A DNA stretch of 64,000 bases, taken from positions 576,927 through 640,926 of the forward strand of contig NZ_JAGYWA010000003.1 of the NCBI RefSeq assembly GCF_018383905.1. Reading direction: 5' to 3'. The notes beneath the pieces are model-generated. The model made no database searches. It was given only the letters and a program-made list of their open reading frames with translations, and was not told the origin of the DNA. The DNA comes from Flavobacterium branchiicola (GTDB taxonomy: Bacteria; Bacteroidota; Bacteroidia; Flavobacteriales; Flavobacteriaceae). The translations under genes and the position numbers were made by a program. Below are positions 51,717 to 60,191 of this stretch, piece after piece (positions within the stretch are counted from its first letter, which is position 1; every line of letters begins with the position of its first letter).

Positions 51717-52307
51717 ATGACAGAATATCAGTCTTTAGTAGATCATTTACAAACCAGAATTAAACTTTCTGATGAAGAAATGAATCAGTTTGTATCTGAA
51801 TTTAAAATAACTCATATCAAAAAAAGACAGTTTATTGTTCAGCCTGATTTTATAGCAAAATATAGAAGTTATGTTGTAAAAGGTGCTTTAAGAGCCTATG
51901 TCGCTGGAGATGACGGACAAGAACATACCATTGCGTTTGCTATTGAAGACTGGTGGATTTCTGATTATAATAGTTACATCTATCAAAAACCTGCTACTAT
52001 GTTTGTTGTGGCCCTGGAAGATGCTGTAATCCTTCAAATCGATTTTGAAACGGAAACGAAATTAAAACAAGCCAATCCAAAATTTGAAACCTTTTTTCGC
52101 ATTACTGCCGAACGCACCGCCGCCGCTTTTCAAAGAAGAATTATTATGAATCTTACCTCTTCGGCCGAAGAACGCTACACTAATTTTGTTACTGAATTTC
52201 CTTTGGTCGTAAAACGTGTTCCGCAATATACCCTTGCCTCCTATTTAGGAATGACGACTGAGTTTCTTTCGAAAATACGGAACAATAAACTAAAGAATAA
52301 AAGTTGA
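51717..52307 (+). CDS. Crp/Fnr-family transcriptional regulator
   Basis: A 196-residue protein with an N-terminal cyclic-nucleotide-binding-type beta-roll (about 30-125, FIAKYRSYVVKGALRAYVAGDDGQEHTIAFAIEDWW) and a C-terminal helix-turn-helix (about 165-196, YTLASYLGMTTEFLSKIRNN). It lacks the Fnr cysteines. It fits the Bacteroidota Crp/Fnr group that often controls the gene next to it; the PRISE-type reductase gene follows 89 bases downstream and is a plausible target. Confidence 0.9.
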   Translation: MTEYQSLVDHLQTRIKLSDEEMNQFVSEFKITHIKKRQFIVQPDFIAKYRSYVVKGALRAYVAGDDGQEHTIAFAIEDWWISDYNSYIYQKPATMFVVALEDAVILQIDFETETKLKQANPKFETFFRITAERTAAAFQRRIIMNLTSSAEERYTNFVTEFPLVVKRVPQYTLASYLGMTTEFLSKIRNNKLKNKS

Positions 52308-52395
52308 TCTACTTCAACCTTTTTTCCTAATCTACTTCATTTTTAATCCCTGTAAACCAGCTGATCTTTGTAATAGAATTTTAAATACAAAGAAA

Positions 52396-53454
52396 ATGGA
52401 AACAAATAAAAACACTGCATTAGTAGTGGGTGCAAACGGAGTAATTGGTACAAATCTGATCGATTATCTTTTATCTACAAAAAACTGGAACGTTGTTGGC
52501 TTATCCAGAAAAGGCGGAATCAATAAGGAAAATTTACAATTCATTTCCGTTGATTTACTGGATATTGATGATAGCAAAAAACAGCTATCTGGCTTAAATA
52601 ATGTTACTCATATTTTTTACGCCGCTTATCAGGATCGTCCTTCGTGGGCTGAACTTGTAGAACCGAATATGAAAATGCTTCAAAATGTGGTGGAAGCAAT
52701 TGAACCGATCGCTCAACATCTGCAGCACATAAGCTTAATGCAGGGTTACAAAGTTTATGGTGCACATCTTGGTCCTTTTAAAACTCCAGCCAAGGAAACC
52801 GATGCGGGACATATGCCTCCGGAATTTAATACCTCACAACAACATTATTTAGAAAAAAGACAGCAAGGAAAAAACTGGACATGGAGTGCCATTCGCCCTT
52901 CGGTTGTTGGTGGTACTGCATTAGGAAACCCAATGAATCTGGCATTATTAATTGCCGTTTATGCGTCTATTTCAAAAGAATTAAAAATTCCGCTTCGTTT
53001 TCCGGGAAAAGCTGGAGCCTATGATAAACTAATGGAAATGACAGATGCCGGATTATTGGCAAAAGCAACAGTCTGGGCTGCAACTAATGCTAATTGTGCT
53101 AATCAGGCTTTTAATATCTCCAATGGAGATTTATTCAGATGGACAGAACTCTGGCCAAAAATTGCTGCTTATTTTGGCATTCCGGTTGCACAACCATTAC
53201 AAATGCAATTAAAAACTGTAATGGCAGATAAAAATACCGTTTGGGAAAATATGCAGGAAAAATACAATTTAGAAAAACACTCGTATGAGAAATTAGTGGG
53301 CTGGGAATTTGGCGATTTTGTTTTTTCCTGGGATTATGATTTTTTTGCTGATGGAACAAAAGCCAGACGTCTTGGTTTTTATGAGTTTATTGATACTGAA
53401 GAAATGTTTTTCAATTTGTTTGATCAGTTTCGCCAAAACAAAATTATACCTTAA
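52396..53454 (+). CDS. PRISE-type SDR reductase (progesterone 5-beta-reductase/iridoid synthase-like)
   Basis: A 352-residue atypical SDR. The nucleotide-binding motif is VVGANGVIGTNLIDYLL; the segment SLMQGYKVYGAHLGPFKTPAKETD, with the active-site Tyr, and SAIRPSVVGGTALGNPMN are characteristic of the PRISE group, as is the C-terminal RLGFYEFIDTEEMF. These enzymes reduce activated C=C bonds in enones with NADPH. Probably under the Crp/Fnr-type regulator upstream. The stop codon TAA is also the first triplet of the terminal-repeat element that follows. Confidence 0.88.
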   Translation: METNKNTALVVGANGVIGTNLIDYLLSTKNWNVVGLSRKGGINKENLQFISVDLLDIDDSKKQLSGLNNVTHIFYAAYQDRPSWAELVEPNMKMLQNVVEAIEPIAQHLQHISLMQGYKVYGAHLGPFKTPAKETDAGHMPPEFNTSQQHYLEKRQQGKNWTWSAIRPSVVGGTALGNPMNLALLIAVYASISKELKIPLRFPGKAGAYDKLMEMTDAGLLAKATVWAATNANCANQAFNISNGDLFRWTELWPKIAAYFGIPVAQPLQMQLKTVMADKNTVWENMQEKYNLEKHSYEKLVGWEFGDFVFSWDYDFFADGTKARRLGFYEFIDTEEMFFNLFDQFRQNKIIP

Positions 53455-53658
53455 ACCCTTTGGGTGTAATTATATTTAAAATGCTTCTTTGAATAAAAGA
53501 GCACGCGGATCAAACGGATTTACTCCGTAAAAACGCGGATAAAAACGGATTTTTTTTTAATTCTTTATGCAAATTCGTTTTTGTCCGCGTTTTCGTGATA
53601 ATGAATCTGTCTTATCCGCGTCAAAATTTATACTATTTTAATTGCACCCAACGGGTTA
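53452..53658. repeat. Terminal-repeat element starting at the PRISE stop codon
   Basis: Left end TAAACCCTTTGGGTGTAATT (53452, first triplet = stop codon) pairs with right end TAATTGCACCCAACGGGTTA (53639-53658). The core repeats CGCGGAT.AAACGGATTT in both orientations (53503-53620) and matches the core of the element at 38420-38536. It fills most of the 325-base gap before the MarR-GNAT gene; the remaining bases carry that gene's promoter. Confidence 0.9.
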
Positions 53659-53721
53659 CCTTAAATATTGGTATAAAAGAACTGCTTTATTTTAATCTTT
53701 ATAAAAATCTTTAAAATTTAG

Positions 53722-53750
53722 TTGACAAAAGCAACTATTTATTATATTTG
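53722..53750 (+). promoter_or_regulatory. Promoter and probable operator of the MarR-GNAT gene
   Basis: TTG (53722-53724) and TATATTTG (53743-53750) are separated by 18 bases, an excellent match to the Bacteroidota consensus. The -7 box lies within a near-palindrome (TTATATTTGCAATATAA, 53742-53758), a good place for MarR-type autorepression. Confidence 0.75.
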
Positions 53751-53779
53751 CAATATAAACAGTTTCTTTATTTTATATT

Positions 53780-54700
53780 ATGAATACATCAACTTTAAAA
53801 ATCAGAAGTTTCAACCGATTTTACACTGCTCATTTAGATATTTTAAGCCAGCATTATCTCGAAAGCGATTATTCTCTAACGGAAGTTCGTATTCTGTATG
53901 AGATTAGCGAAAGCGAACTGATAACTGCTCAAAAAATAGCAGAAATTCTAAATCTGGATAAAGGTTATTTGAGCAGGATATTAAAACGCTTTTTAAAAGA
54001 AAATTTAATCGAAAAAGTAATTGCTGCAGAAGATAAACGTGCATTTAATATAAAACTGACCTCATCAGGAAAGGAGTTAATACGTGGATTTAATGCTAAA
54101 TCTGAGAAACAAATTGAAAATAAAATGGAAGGTCTGAATTTCATTGAAAAAGAAAATCTGGTAAACTCCATGCAAAATATCAAAAATCTTCTAACTGCCC
54201 AAAAGCCAACTCCTGCCGATATTACGTATCGTCATAACATTACTCCCGGCGATATTGGTTATATCATTTATTTGCACGGATTTATTTATGGGAATGAATC
54301 TAATTTTTCAAATGATTTTGAAAAGTATGTCATCAAAACCTTTTATGAGTTTTTAGAAAAATATTCTCCGGAAAATGATCGCATCTGGATGGCAGAATAC
54401 AACAATAAAATTATAGGTTGCATTGCCATTGTACATCAAAGCACCGAAGAAGCACAATTAAGATGGTTTCTGCTGGACCCATCTTTCAGAGGATTAGGAA
54501 TTGGTAAAAAACTTTTAAACGATTCCATAAATTTTTGTCGCGAAAAAGGATTTAAAAATGTATTTCTTCTTACTACAAGCTTACAGGACACCGCTCTTGG
54601 AATGTATAAAAAAGCAGGTTTTCAACTCACTAAATCGGAACAAATAAGTGAATGGGGAAAAGTCTTTAACGAAGAACGTTATGATCTTTCGCTTGAATAA
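53780..54700 (+). CDS. MarR-type HTH fused to GNAT acetyltransferase
   Basis: A 306-residue two-domain protein. Residues 1-145 are a MarR winged-helix module (HYLESDYSLTEVRILYEISE ... ILNLDKGYLSRILKRFLKENLIEKV ... DKRAFNIKLTSSGKELI). Residues 155-306 are a GNAT domain with the acetyl-CoA loop LDPSFRGLGIGKKLL and YKKAGF near the end. Such fusions (about 300 residues) are widespread and may regulate their own expression and acetylate small molecules or proteins. The promoter overlaps a palindrome, which suggests autoregulation. Confidence 0.9.
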   Translation: MNTSTLKIRSFNRFYTAHLDILSQHYLESDYSLTEVRILYEISESELITAQKIAEILNLDKGYLSRILKRFLKENLIEKVIAAEDKRAFNIKLTSSGKELIRGFNAKSEKQIENKMEGLNFIEKENLVNSMQNIKNLLTAQKPTPADITYRHNITPGDIGYIIYLHGFIYGNESNFSNDFEKYVIKTFYEFLEKYSPENDRIWMAEYNNKIIGCIAIVHQSTEEAQLRWFLLDPSFRGLGIGKKLLNDSINFCREKGFKNVFLLTTSLQDTALGMYKKAGFQLTKSEQISEWGKVFNEERYDLSLE

Positions 54701-54719
54701 AAATGTTCATAGTAGCATT

Positions 54720-55138
54720 TTTAATTGCCTCCAGTTTCAACTGGAGGTATTTAAATGCTATCTCTTAAAAAAGGCTTAGCTGAACATAAGGTTCGGCTAA
54801 AGCCTGGAATATTGACTTTATTTTTTCCTCCGGATAAAACCCAATGTCATTAAGTTAAGTTTTTTTTTAAATATAATTAATCTCGCAAAGACGCTAAGAC
54901 GCAAAGTTTTAAACACAGTTCTTTTCGACGGAGGAGACCCGAGCGATAGCGAATAGGCGAAGCAAATCGCACCAGAAACTCTACAAAGATTGAAGACAAA
55001 CTTTACGGAATCCCGCGTGTGATTTCTCTCCCGAAGCTTCGGGATCGAAATGACAAAACCTTTGCGTCTTGGCGCCTTTGCGAGAGATTTATTCTATAAA
55101 ATAGTGCGGCTGTTTCCTAAACTTAATGACATTGGGTT
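54720..55138. repeat. Compound hairpin region with nested inverted repeats
   Basis: From left: CCTCCAG-n6-CTGGAGG (54727-54746), AGGCTTAGC... GGCTAAAGCCT (about 54772-54805), then a 301-base unit bounded by AACCCAATGTCATTAAGTTAAG (54838-54859) and its inverse (55117-55138, one mismatch). Inside it, ATCTCGCAAAGACGCTAAGACGCAAAG (in parts, from about 54883) pairs with CCTTTGCGTCTTGGCGCCTTTGCGAGAGAT (about 55062-55091), and TCCCGAAGCTTCGGGA is a perfect palindrome at 55029-55044. No gene is supported. Confidence 0.85.
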
Positions 55139-55164
55139 AAAACCAGAGGCAACTCATTAAAATA

Positions 55165-55197
55165 AAGGCTGCCTGAAATCACTTTTCAGACAGCCTT
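55165..55197 (-). terminator. Terminator of the metalloprotease gene
   Basis: A 14-bp stem with one G-T pair (55165-55178 and 55184-55197, AAGGCTGCCTGAAA and its partner). On the minus strand ATTTTAATG follows. Confidence 0.65.
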
Positions 55198-55255
55198 AAA
55201 TACATTAAAACCTAACTTTTAATGCAGTTAAAACCATTATGGCAAATGGGTTAAA

Positions 55256-58126
55256 CTATTTTTTTATAAAACGCTTGATTGTTTTTACTCCATTATTTTC
55301 AAAAACAACAAAGTAAATTCCCTGTCTCAAACCAGAGACATTCAAACTGTTATCTTTTATTTGCTGTGTTGCAATAACCGTTCCCTGAGAATCTATTACG
55401 TGAAGATTTCCTCCTACAATATCTAAAGTAAAAAATAACGTTTCAGAAACCGGATTTGGATAAATATTGAATACTGAACTTTCCAATTCTTCATCTTCTG
55501 CGATAGCGGCAGCAGCAATTGGAGCTCCGGCACCTACTTTAGTTATTCTGATCCAGTTGATATTCATTCCGGTATTTTGAATGTAGATTCCGAAATTATA
55601 GGTTCCTGCATTTACATTTACCGTCTGCGTAACCGTTTGCCAGTTTTGCCATCCTCCGGTATTGGGTACATCAACATTTCCTAAAATAATAGTACCGCCA
55701 TTTAAATCAGAAGATAATTTTCCTCCTGTAACACCGCTTGCTACGCGATATTCAATTAGATAAGAACCCGTTGTTGGGAAATTGATATTGTTATACGCCA
55801 GCCAGTCGCCCGTTTCTGTGTATCCTACGTTAGAGCCTCCACCGGTATCTGTCGTAGCTTCAACCTGAATACCGCTCATGGCTGAATAATCTTCGGCCTG
55901 AATTAAAGTAGACGTTTGAGCGCTTGTTGTGGCAATTAATTTCCACTGTCCGCAAGTCTGATTATTGTTGTCCCATTGCTGTACGTTTGCACCATTTGCT
56001 GTACTTGCTCCGGCAACCTCAACAATTCTTCCGCTATGACGGGCTACAATTTTATAGAAGCCGTCTCCGGTTGAAACCAATATAAACTGCTGATTGGTTG
56101 TACCATTATACGGATATTGTTCTACATTAGTTCCGTTGGCCTTATTAAAACCATTAACATCAATCGATTGTCCGCTATGGTTTGCAATAATCTTATACAA
56201 TCCGTCGCCTAAATGGGTAAATGTAAATTTCTGATTGTTTCCTGTATTTACTGTTCCCTGCGCAATATTGGCTCCGTTTGACATACTGGCGTTCCAGACA
56301 TCCATGTTGAGGCCGCTGTTTCGGTTTTGCAGAAAGAAAGTCTGATTTCCTAAAGTGGTAACCCCATTTGCAATGATGCGAATCGAACTTACTTTATCAT
56401 TCCATGTGGTATTTAAACAGGAATTATCAGAATTAATTACGGTTGAAGTTCCTCCAAAATTATCATCCTGATATAAAATCGCCTGAAAACCCTGAGTGAT
56501 TCTAAGCGAAGAAATATCATCATTTAAAATGCCCAAAGAATTTAAACGTGCCAGATTATAATCGCCAATTGTTAATCCTCCTGAAAATCCGGTATAATTA
56601 CAATCTTTATAAACGGTAATTACATCGGTTGACGGACTTATATTGCCGCCTGGCGGAATAGTTCCGGTAACCGAATAACTTCCTATAGATCCGTAAGCAG
56701 AATAACCTCCGCTGCCCACATTTCCTGCACCGTTTCCGTCAACGCCAATAAAATATTTACCTGCAGGCAAATTGACATTCATAGAAGCATTCAAAGCAAA
56801 AGGATCGGAATTCCAATAGGTTCCCACCTCTGCTCCCGCCGAATTATATAAGCGGATTAATAAATGTAGGTTTCCGTCACGGCTTACTGTATTGGCATTT
56901 ATAGAAACATTTCCTCCGCCAGTTGTAAAAGTGAAAAAATCGTAGTCTGCTTCACTGGAAATTACTCCGTTTCTCTGACTAATTTGTCCGCTTGCATTAT
57001 AATCTAAAGTCGCTGCAGACGAGGTATTGTTTCCATAATCGTCTCCGCGATATCCAACCCCAAATTTGGCGCTGGCAATTGTAGCAACATCATCTTGTAA
57101 ATTATTAGCATAATTGTACTCGCCTTTGCTCCATTGCACAACAGGTCTGTAATAACCTGCCCCCATAATTGGTGCCCAGGAAGTTCCGTCCAGACCTAAG
57201 AAATAATCTTCGGCAGGATTGGTGCGTCCGTCATGTCCCAGATCAAAAGTATGCCCAACTTCATGCGCTGAGGCATCTCCACCCGATTTACCCGAGGTAA
57301 TAAATACCCAGCAAGGTACATCATTGTCCCAATTGAAGGATCCAATATAAGCTACACCTCCTGCTCCCGGAGCCGCAGTATTGGTTGGAGTTACCACCAC
57401 GCGCATTCTTCTGTTTCTTGGGTAAGAATTAAACACAGCCTCATTTGTAGTGACATTTACACTAAAAGGTCTGTAATCTTCAGAAACTACTTCCCAGTGT
57501 TGCTGTACATCGGCATCGCTCATTCCGGATGGCGCGGCATTAATCGCGTTTCCGTTATTCCAGAGATTTCCTGCCGGCATATTGTAACCGTCAAAATCGA
57601 GCATTACACATCCTGATGCTCCGGGTAAACTTTGTAAATTAAGCAAGGCCGGAGCAATTGCAGCGGCAGCTGTTTTGCTTGTCGTTTTATTGGTCGATGT
57701 AGGCTGATTTTTATAATCGATACAAACTAAAGTATTGATATCAACTTTTTTGACATAAGCATTTCCTTTTGCATCAGAATAATATTTATAGGCTTCTTTT
57801 GTTTTCTTTAAAAGAATATGACCTTCGAGTGATTGATCTTTTACTTTGATATAAAAGGAAGATTCTGCAATATTTTTAATTTCTCCAATCAAAAACTCGC
57901 TTGTTTCATTGGACTCTTTATAATTTATTTTTCCGCTAAAGTTTACCTGTTCTGCCTGAAGCAAAACTGTTTTTTCGGTACTTTTTGAAGTTGCGGAACT
58001 GGTTAATTCTTTCTTTAAACTGTTCATGAAAGTCTTGCTTGAACCTAAAGAAGTCTGCGCGACGGCAAAACTTCCAAAGGCCAAAAATACAAGCAGACTT
58101 AAACTAAATCTGTAATTATTTTTCAT
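55256..58126 (-). CDS. T9SS-secreted metzincin metalloprotease with lectin and CBM6 domains
   Basis: A 956-residue secreted protein. Signal peptide (1-23), propeptide-like region, catalytic domain with zinc motif HEVGHTFDLGHD (His288, Glu289, His292, His298) and a later Met-containing turn (APIMGAGY), a PPC-type beta domain (about 372-500), a beta/gamma-crystallin-like domain (VYKDCNYTGFSGGLTIGDY), a ricin-type lectin (NRNSGLNMDVW ... GRIVEVAGAS), CBM6 (LIQAEDYSAMSGIQVEATTD) and a C-terminal T9SS type A tail (NIYPNPVSETLF ... RFIKK). The crystallin-to-tail part is almost the same as in the GH64 gene. It would digest protein at a carbohydrate-coated surface. Confidence 0.9.
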   Translation of the reverse strand: MKNNYRFSLSLLVFLAFGSFAVAQTSLGSSKTFMNSLKKELTSSATSKSTEKTVLLQAEQVNFSGKINYKESNETSEFLIGEIKNIAESSFYIKVKDQSLEGHILLKKTKEAYKYYSDAKGNAYVKKVDINTLVCIDYKNQPTSTNKTTSKTAAAAIAPALLNLQSLPGASGCVMLDFDGYNMPAGNLWNNGNAINAAPSGMSDADVQQHWEVVSEDYRPFSVNVTTNEAVFNSYPRNRRMRVVVTPTNTAAPGAGGVAYIGSFNWDNDVPCWVFITSGKSGGDASAHEVGHTFDLGHDGRTNPAEDYFLGLDGTSWAPIMGAGYYRPVVQWSKGEYNYANNLQDDVATIASAKFGVGYRGDDYGNNTSSAATLDYNASGQISQRNGVISSEADYDFFTFTTGGGNVSINANTVSRDGNLHLLIRLYNSAGAEVGTYWNSDPFALNASMNVNLPAGKYFIGVDGNGAGNVGSGGYSAYGSIGSYSVTGTIPPGGNISPSTDVITVYKDCNYTGFSGGLTIGDYNLARLNSLGILNDDISSLRITQGFQAILYQDDNFGGTSTVINSDNSCLNTTWNDKVSSIRIIANGVTTLGNQTFFLQNRNSGLNMDVWNASMSNGANIAQGTVNTGNNQKFTFTHLGDGLYKIIANHSGQSIDVNGFNKANGTNVEQYPYNGTTNQQFILVSTGDGFYKIVARHSGRIVEVAGASTANGANVQQWDNNNQTCGQWKLIATTSAQTSTLIQAEDYSAMSGIQVEATTDTGGGSNVGYTETGDWLAYNNINFPTTGSYLIEYRVASGVTGGKLSSDLNGGTIILGNVDVPNTGGWQNWQTVTQTVNVNAGTYNFGIYIQNTGMNINWIRITKVGAGAPIAAAAIAEDEELESSVFNIYPNPVSETLFFTLDIVGGNLHVIDSQGTVIATQQIKDNSLNVSGLRQGIYFVVFENNGVKTIKRFIKK

Positions 58127-58187
58127 ATGATTTGGGGTAAAAAAGGGTTACGATTTAAACTGTTTATTTTTTAAATGCCTATTATTT

Positions 58188-58345
58188 AGCCACAGATTAA
58201 AATGATTATTCTGCCACGAATTGCACCAATTTTCGCAAATTTCTTTTTTAAGTGATCCGCTAATTAGTGTAAATTAGTGTAATTCGTGGCAACATTTTTT
58301 TGTCTCAAATCAAAAGAATTGAGTTTAATCCTTTAATCTGTGGCT
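58188..58345. repeat. Nested inverted repeat between protease and chitinase genes
   Basis: Outer arms AGCCACAGATTAAA (58188-58201) and its exact complement (58332-58345); inner arms TGCCACGAATT (58212-58222) and 58281-58291, also exact. Similar 'GCCACGAATTCACGAAT' words form the terminator at 48859. It may also terminate the chitinase gene, whose stop codon is 15 bases away. Confidence 0.8.
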
Positions 58346-58359
58346 ATATTCTAAAAAGC

Positions 58360-59982
58360 TTATTTTTTAATAAAACGTCTTACCGTTTTGATTCCGTCTT
58401 TTTCTACTGAAATTAGGTAGATTCCAGATTTTAAAGTCGAAACATCAATACTGTTATTACTTACCGTTTGGGTCGAAACTGTAGCTCCGCCTTCGGTATT
58501 TATGATGCTTACATTTCCTCCTGAAACATCAGCGCTAAAGCTTAGTTCGCTTTCCGTAGGATTTGGATAAATGGTCAGGCTTTGAATTTTATCTGCCGGA
58601 GCTGATTTTGCCGCCAAGGCAGATCCCGATTTGGTGATTCTGAACCAGTTTAAATTCACCCCCGAAGTTTGAATATAAATTCCGAAATTATACGTTCCTG
58701 CATTTACGTTTACGGTTTGCGAAACCGTCTGCCAGTTTTGCCATCCTCCCGTATTAGGAACATTTACTGCTCCAAGCTGAATCGTTCCTGCATTTAAATC
58801 AGATGATAATTTTGCTCCGTTAACTGCACTGGCAACTCGGTATTCAATTACATAATTTCCTGAAGTCGGAAAATTTATATTGTAATACGCCATCCAGTCT
58901 CCTGTGTCACAATAACCCACATTTAAGCCTCCGCCAGTATCTGTTGTCGCTTCTGTCTGAACACCACTCATTGTATTATAATTTTCTGCCTGAATCAAAG
59001 TTCCAGTTCCCGGAGGATTACTTCCTGTAATAACCTGATTAACGGCTGTAAGTAACGATTTTGAACCTGTTGCATCCTGAGATAATTCCCAAATCATAAC
59101 ACCGCCGGCATTTTGAATGGCAAAAGTTGTTTTTTGTTTGATAGTTGGAATTCCGTTGTAATAAATCGTATTTCCTACTTGATCCAGATTTTCTGCACCT
59201 GGATATTGCGCTACGATATTGGCGTATGAAATTCCCTGATTGGCCGATGCTCCAAAACCATATCCGTAAAACGGAAGTCCAATAATTGCTTTTGCTGCCG
59301 GTAATCCTCTTCCGGTCCAGTAATTAAACTGATTTACCGCCATGCTGTACGGAGAATGTTGTCCCGGATTATTTGGTGCCCACGGGCCTGTTGCATCATA
59401 AGCCATGATATTGATCCAGTCATACGCTGCAAAAGTAGATGAAGGTACATTTGCACCACCATATCCTTCTGAAAGGGCTGCTGAAATTAACTTACCATTG
59501 GCGTGCAACTTATTGGCCAAAGCAATAACGAATCCGCCATAATCGCCGTTTATTGCAGGACCTTCCAGATCTACATCAACCCCGTCAAAATTATGGGCTA
59601 CTACGTAATCGTATATTTTTTGCACAAATGCTGTTCTGTTAGCTGGCGTAATCAGATTGAAGTAATTATCGCGAATTGCACCGCCTTCTGAAACTGAGCC
59701 TCCGCCAAGGGAAACAAAAACTTTTACATTCTGAGCATGAGCAGCGTTAATAATGGTATTACTTCCTGAGTTGAAACTCAAATAACCATTGGCATCGGGA
59801 TTTTCGAACGCAATATTAATGTGGGTTAATTTACTGTACTGAATAGTAGCTGAAAAAGCATTCAGATCTACCCAATTGGGAATATAAGCGATAACTTTTT
59901 TCTGGGCAATTGATAGGTTACAAACACCCAATACTAAAATGAGAATCCATTTTACCGACATTCTTTTGTAATTGTCTTTCAT
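58360..59982 (-). CDS. T9SS-secreted GH18 chitinase with CBM6
   Basis: A 540-residue secreted enzyme: signal peptide (1-26), GH18 barrel (about 28-315) with the catalytic motif D-x-x-D-x-D-x-E at Asp133-Asp136-Asp138-Glu140 (FDGVDVDLEGP), and WINIMAYDATGPWAP around the +1 subsite; CBM6 (about 330-455, LIQAENYNTMSGVQTEATTD); T9SS type A tail (LTIYPNPTESELSF ... RRFIKK). It cleaves beta-1,4-N-acetylglucosamine chains of chitin or, less likely, peptidoglycan-related or high-mannose substrates. Its CBM6 is a homologue of those in the neighbouring genes. A variable heptamer repeat sits in front of the start codon. Confidence 0.92.
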   Translation of the reverse strand: MKDNYKRMSVKWILILVLGVCNLSIAQKKVIAYIPNWVDLNAFSATIQYSKLTHINIAFENPDANGYLSFNSGSNTIINAAHAQNVKVFVSLGGGSVSEGGAIRDNYFNLITPANRTAFVQKIYDYVVAHNFDGVDVDLEGPAINGDYGGFVIALANKLHANGKLISAALSEGYGGANVPSSTFAAYDWINIMAYDATGPWAPNNPGQHSPYSMAVNQFNYWTGRGLPAAKAIIGLPFYGYGFGASANQGISYANIVAQYPGAENLDQVGNTIYYNGIPTIKQKTTFAIQNAGGVMIWELSQDATGSKSLLTAVNQVITGSNPPGTGTLIQAENYNTMSGVQTEATTDTGGGLNVGYCDTGDWMAYYNINFPTSGNYVIEYRVASAVNGAKLSSDLNAGTIQLGAVNVPNTGGWQNWQTVSQTVNVNAGTYNFGIYIQTSGVNLNWFRITKSGSALAAKSAPADKIQSLTIYPNPTESELSFSADVSGGNVSIINTEGGATVSTQTVSNNSIDVSTLKSGIYLISVEKDGIKTVRRFIKK

Positions 59983-60033
59983 AATGATTTGTTTAATAGA
60001 TTAATAAATATTTGTAAAAAATGGGGAAGTTTT

Positions 60034-60180
60034 GATTTTAGATTTTAGATTTTAGATTTTAGATTTTAGATTTTAGATTTTAGATTTTAGATTTTAGATT
60101 TTAGATTGGAATTTGGCTTTGCCAAATTCCAAATTTCTTGATTTAGGAGTCATCACAAATCAATCTAAAATCTAAAATCT
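60034..60180. repeat. GATTTTA heptamer tandem repeat and hairpin before the chitinase gene
   Basis: About 10.4 perfect copies of a 7-base unit (GATTTTA) run from 60034 to 60106. They are followed by a perfect 12-bp hairpin (TTGGAATTTGGC, 60106-60117, with 60121-60132) and an inverted return of the unit, CTAAAATCTAAAATCT, near 60164-60180. On the minus strand the tract ends 52 bases before the GH18 start codon, so its length would change promoter spacing. Confidence 0.9.
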
Positions 60181-60191
60181 GCAATCTAAAA

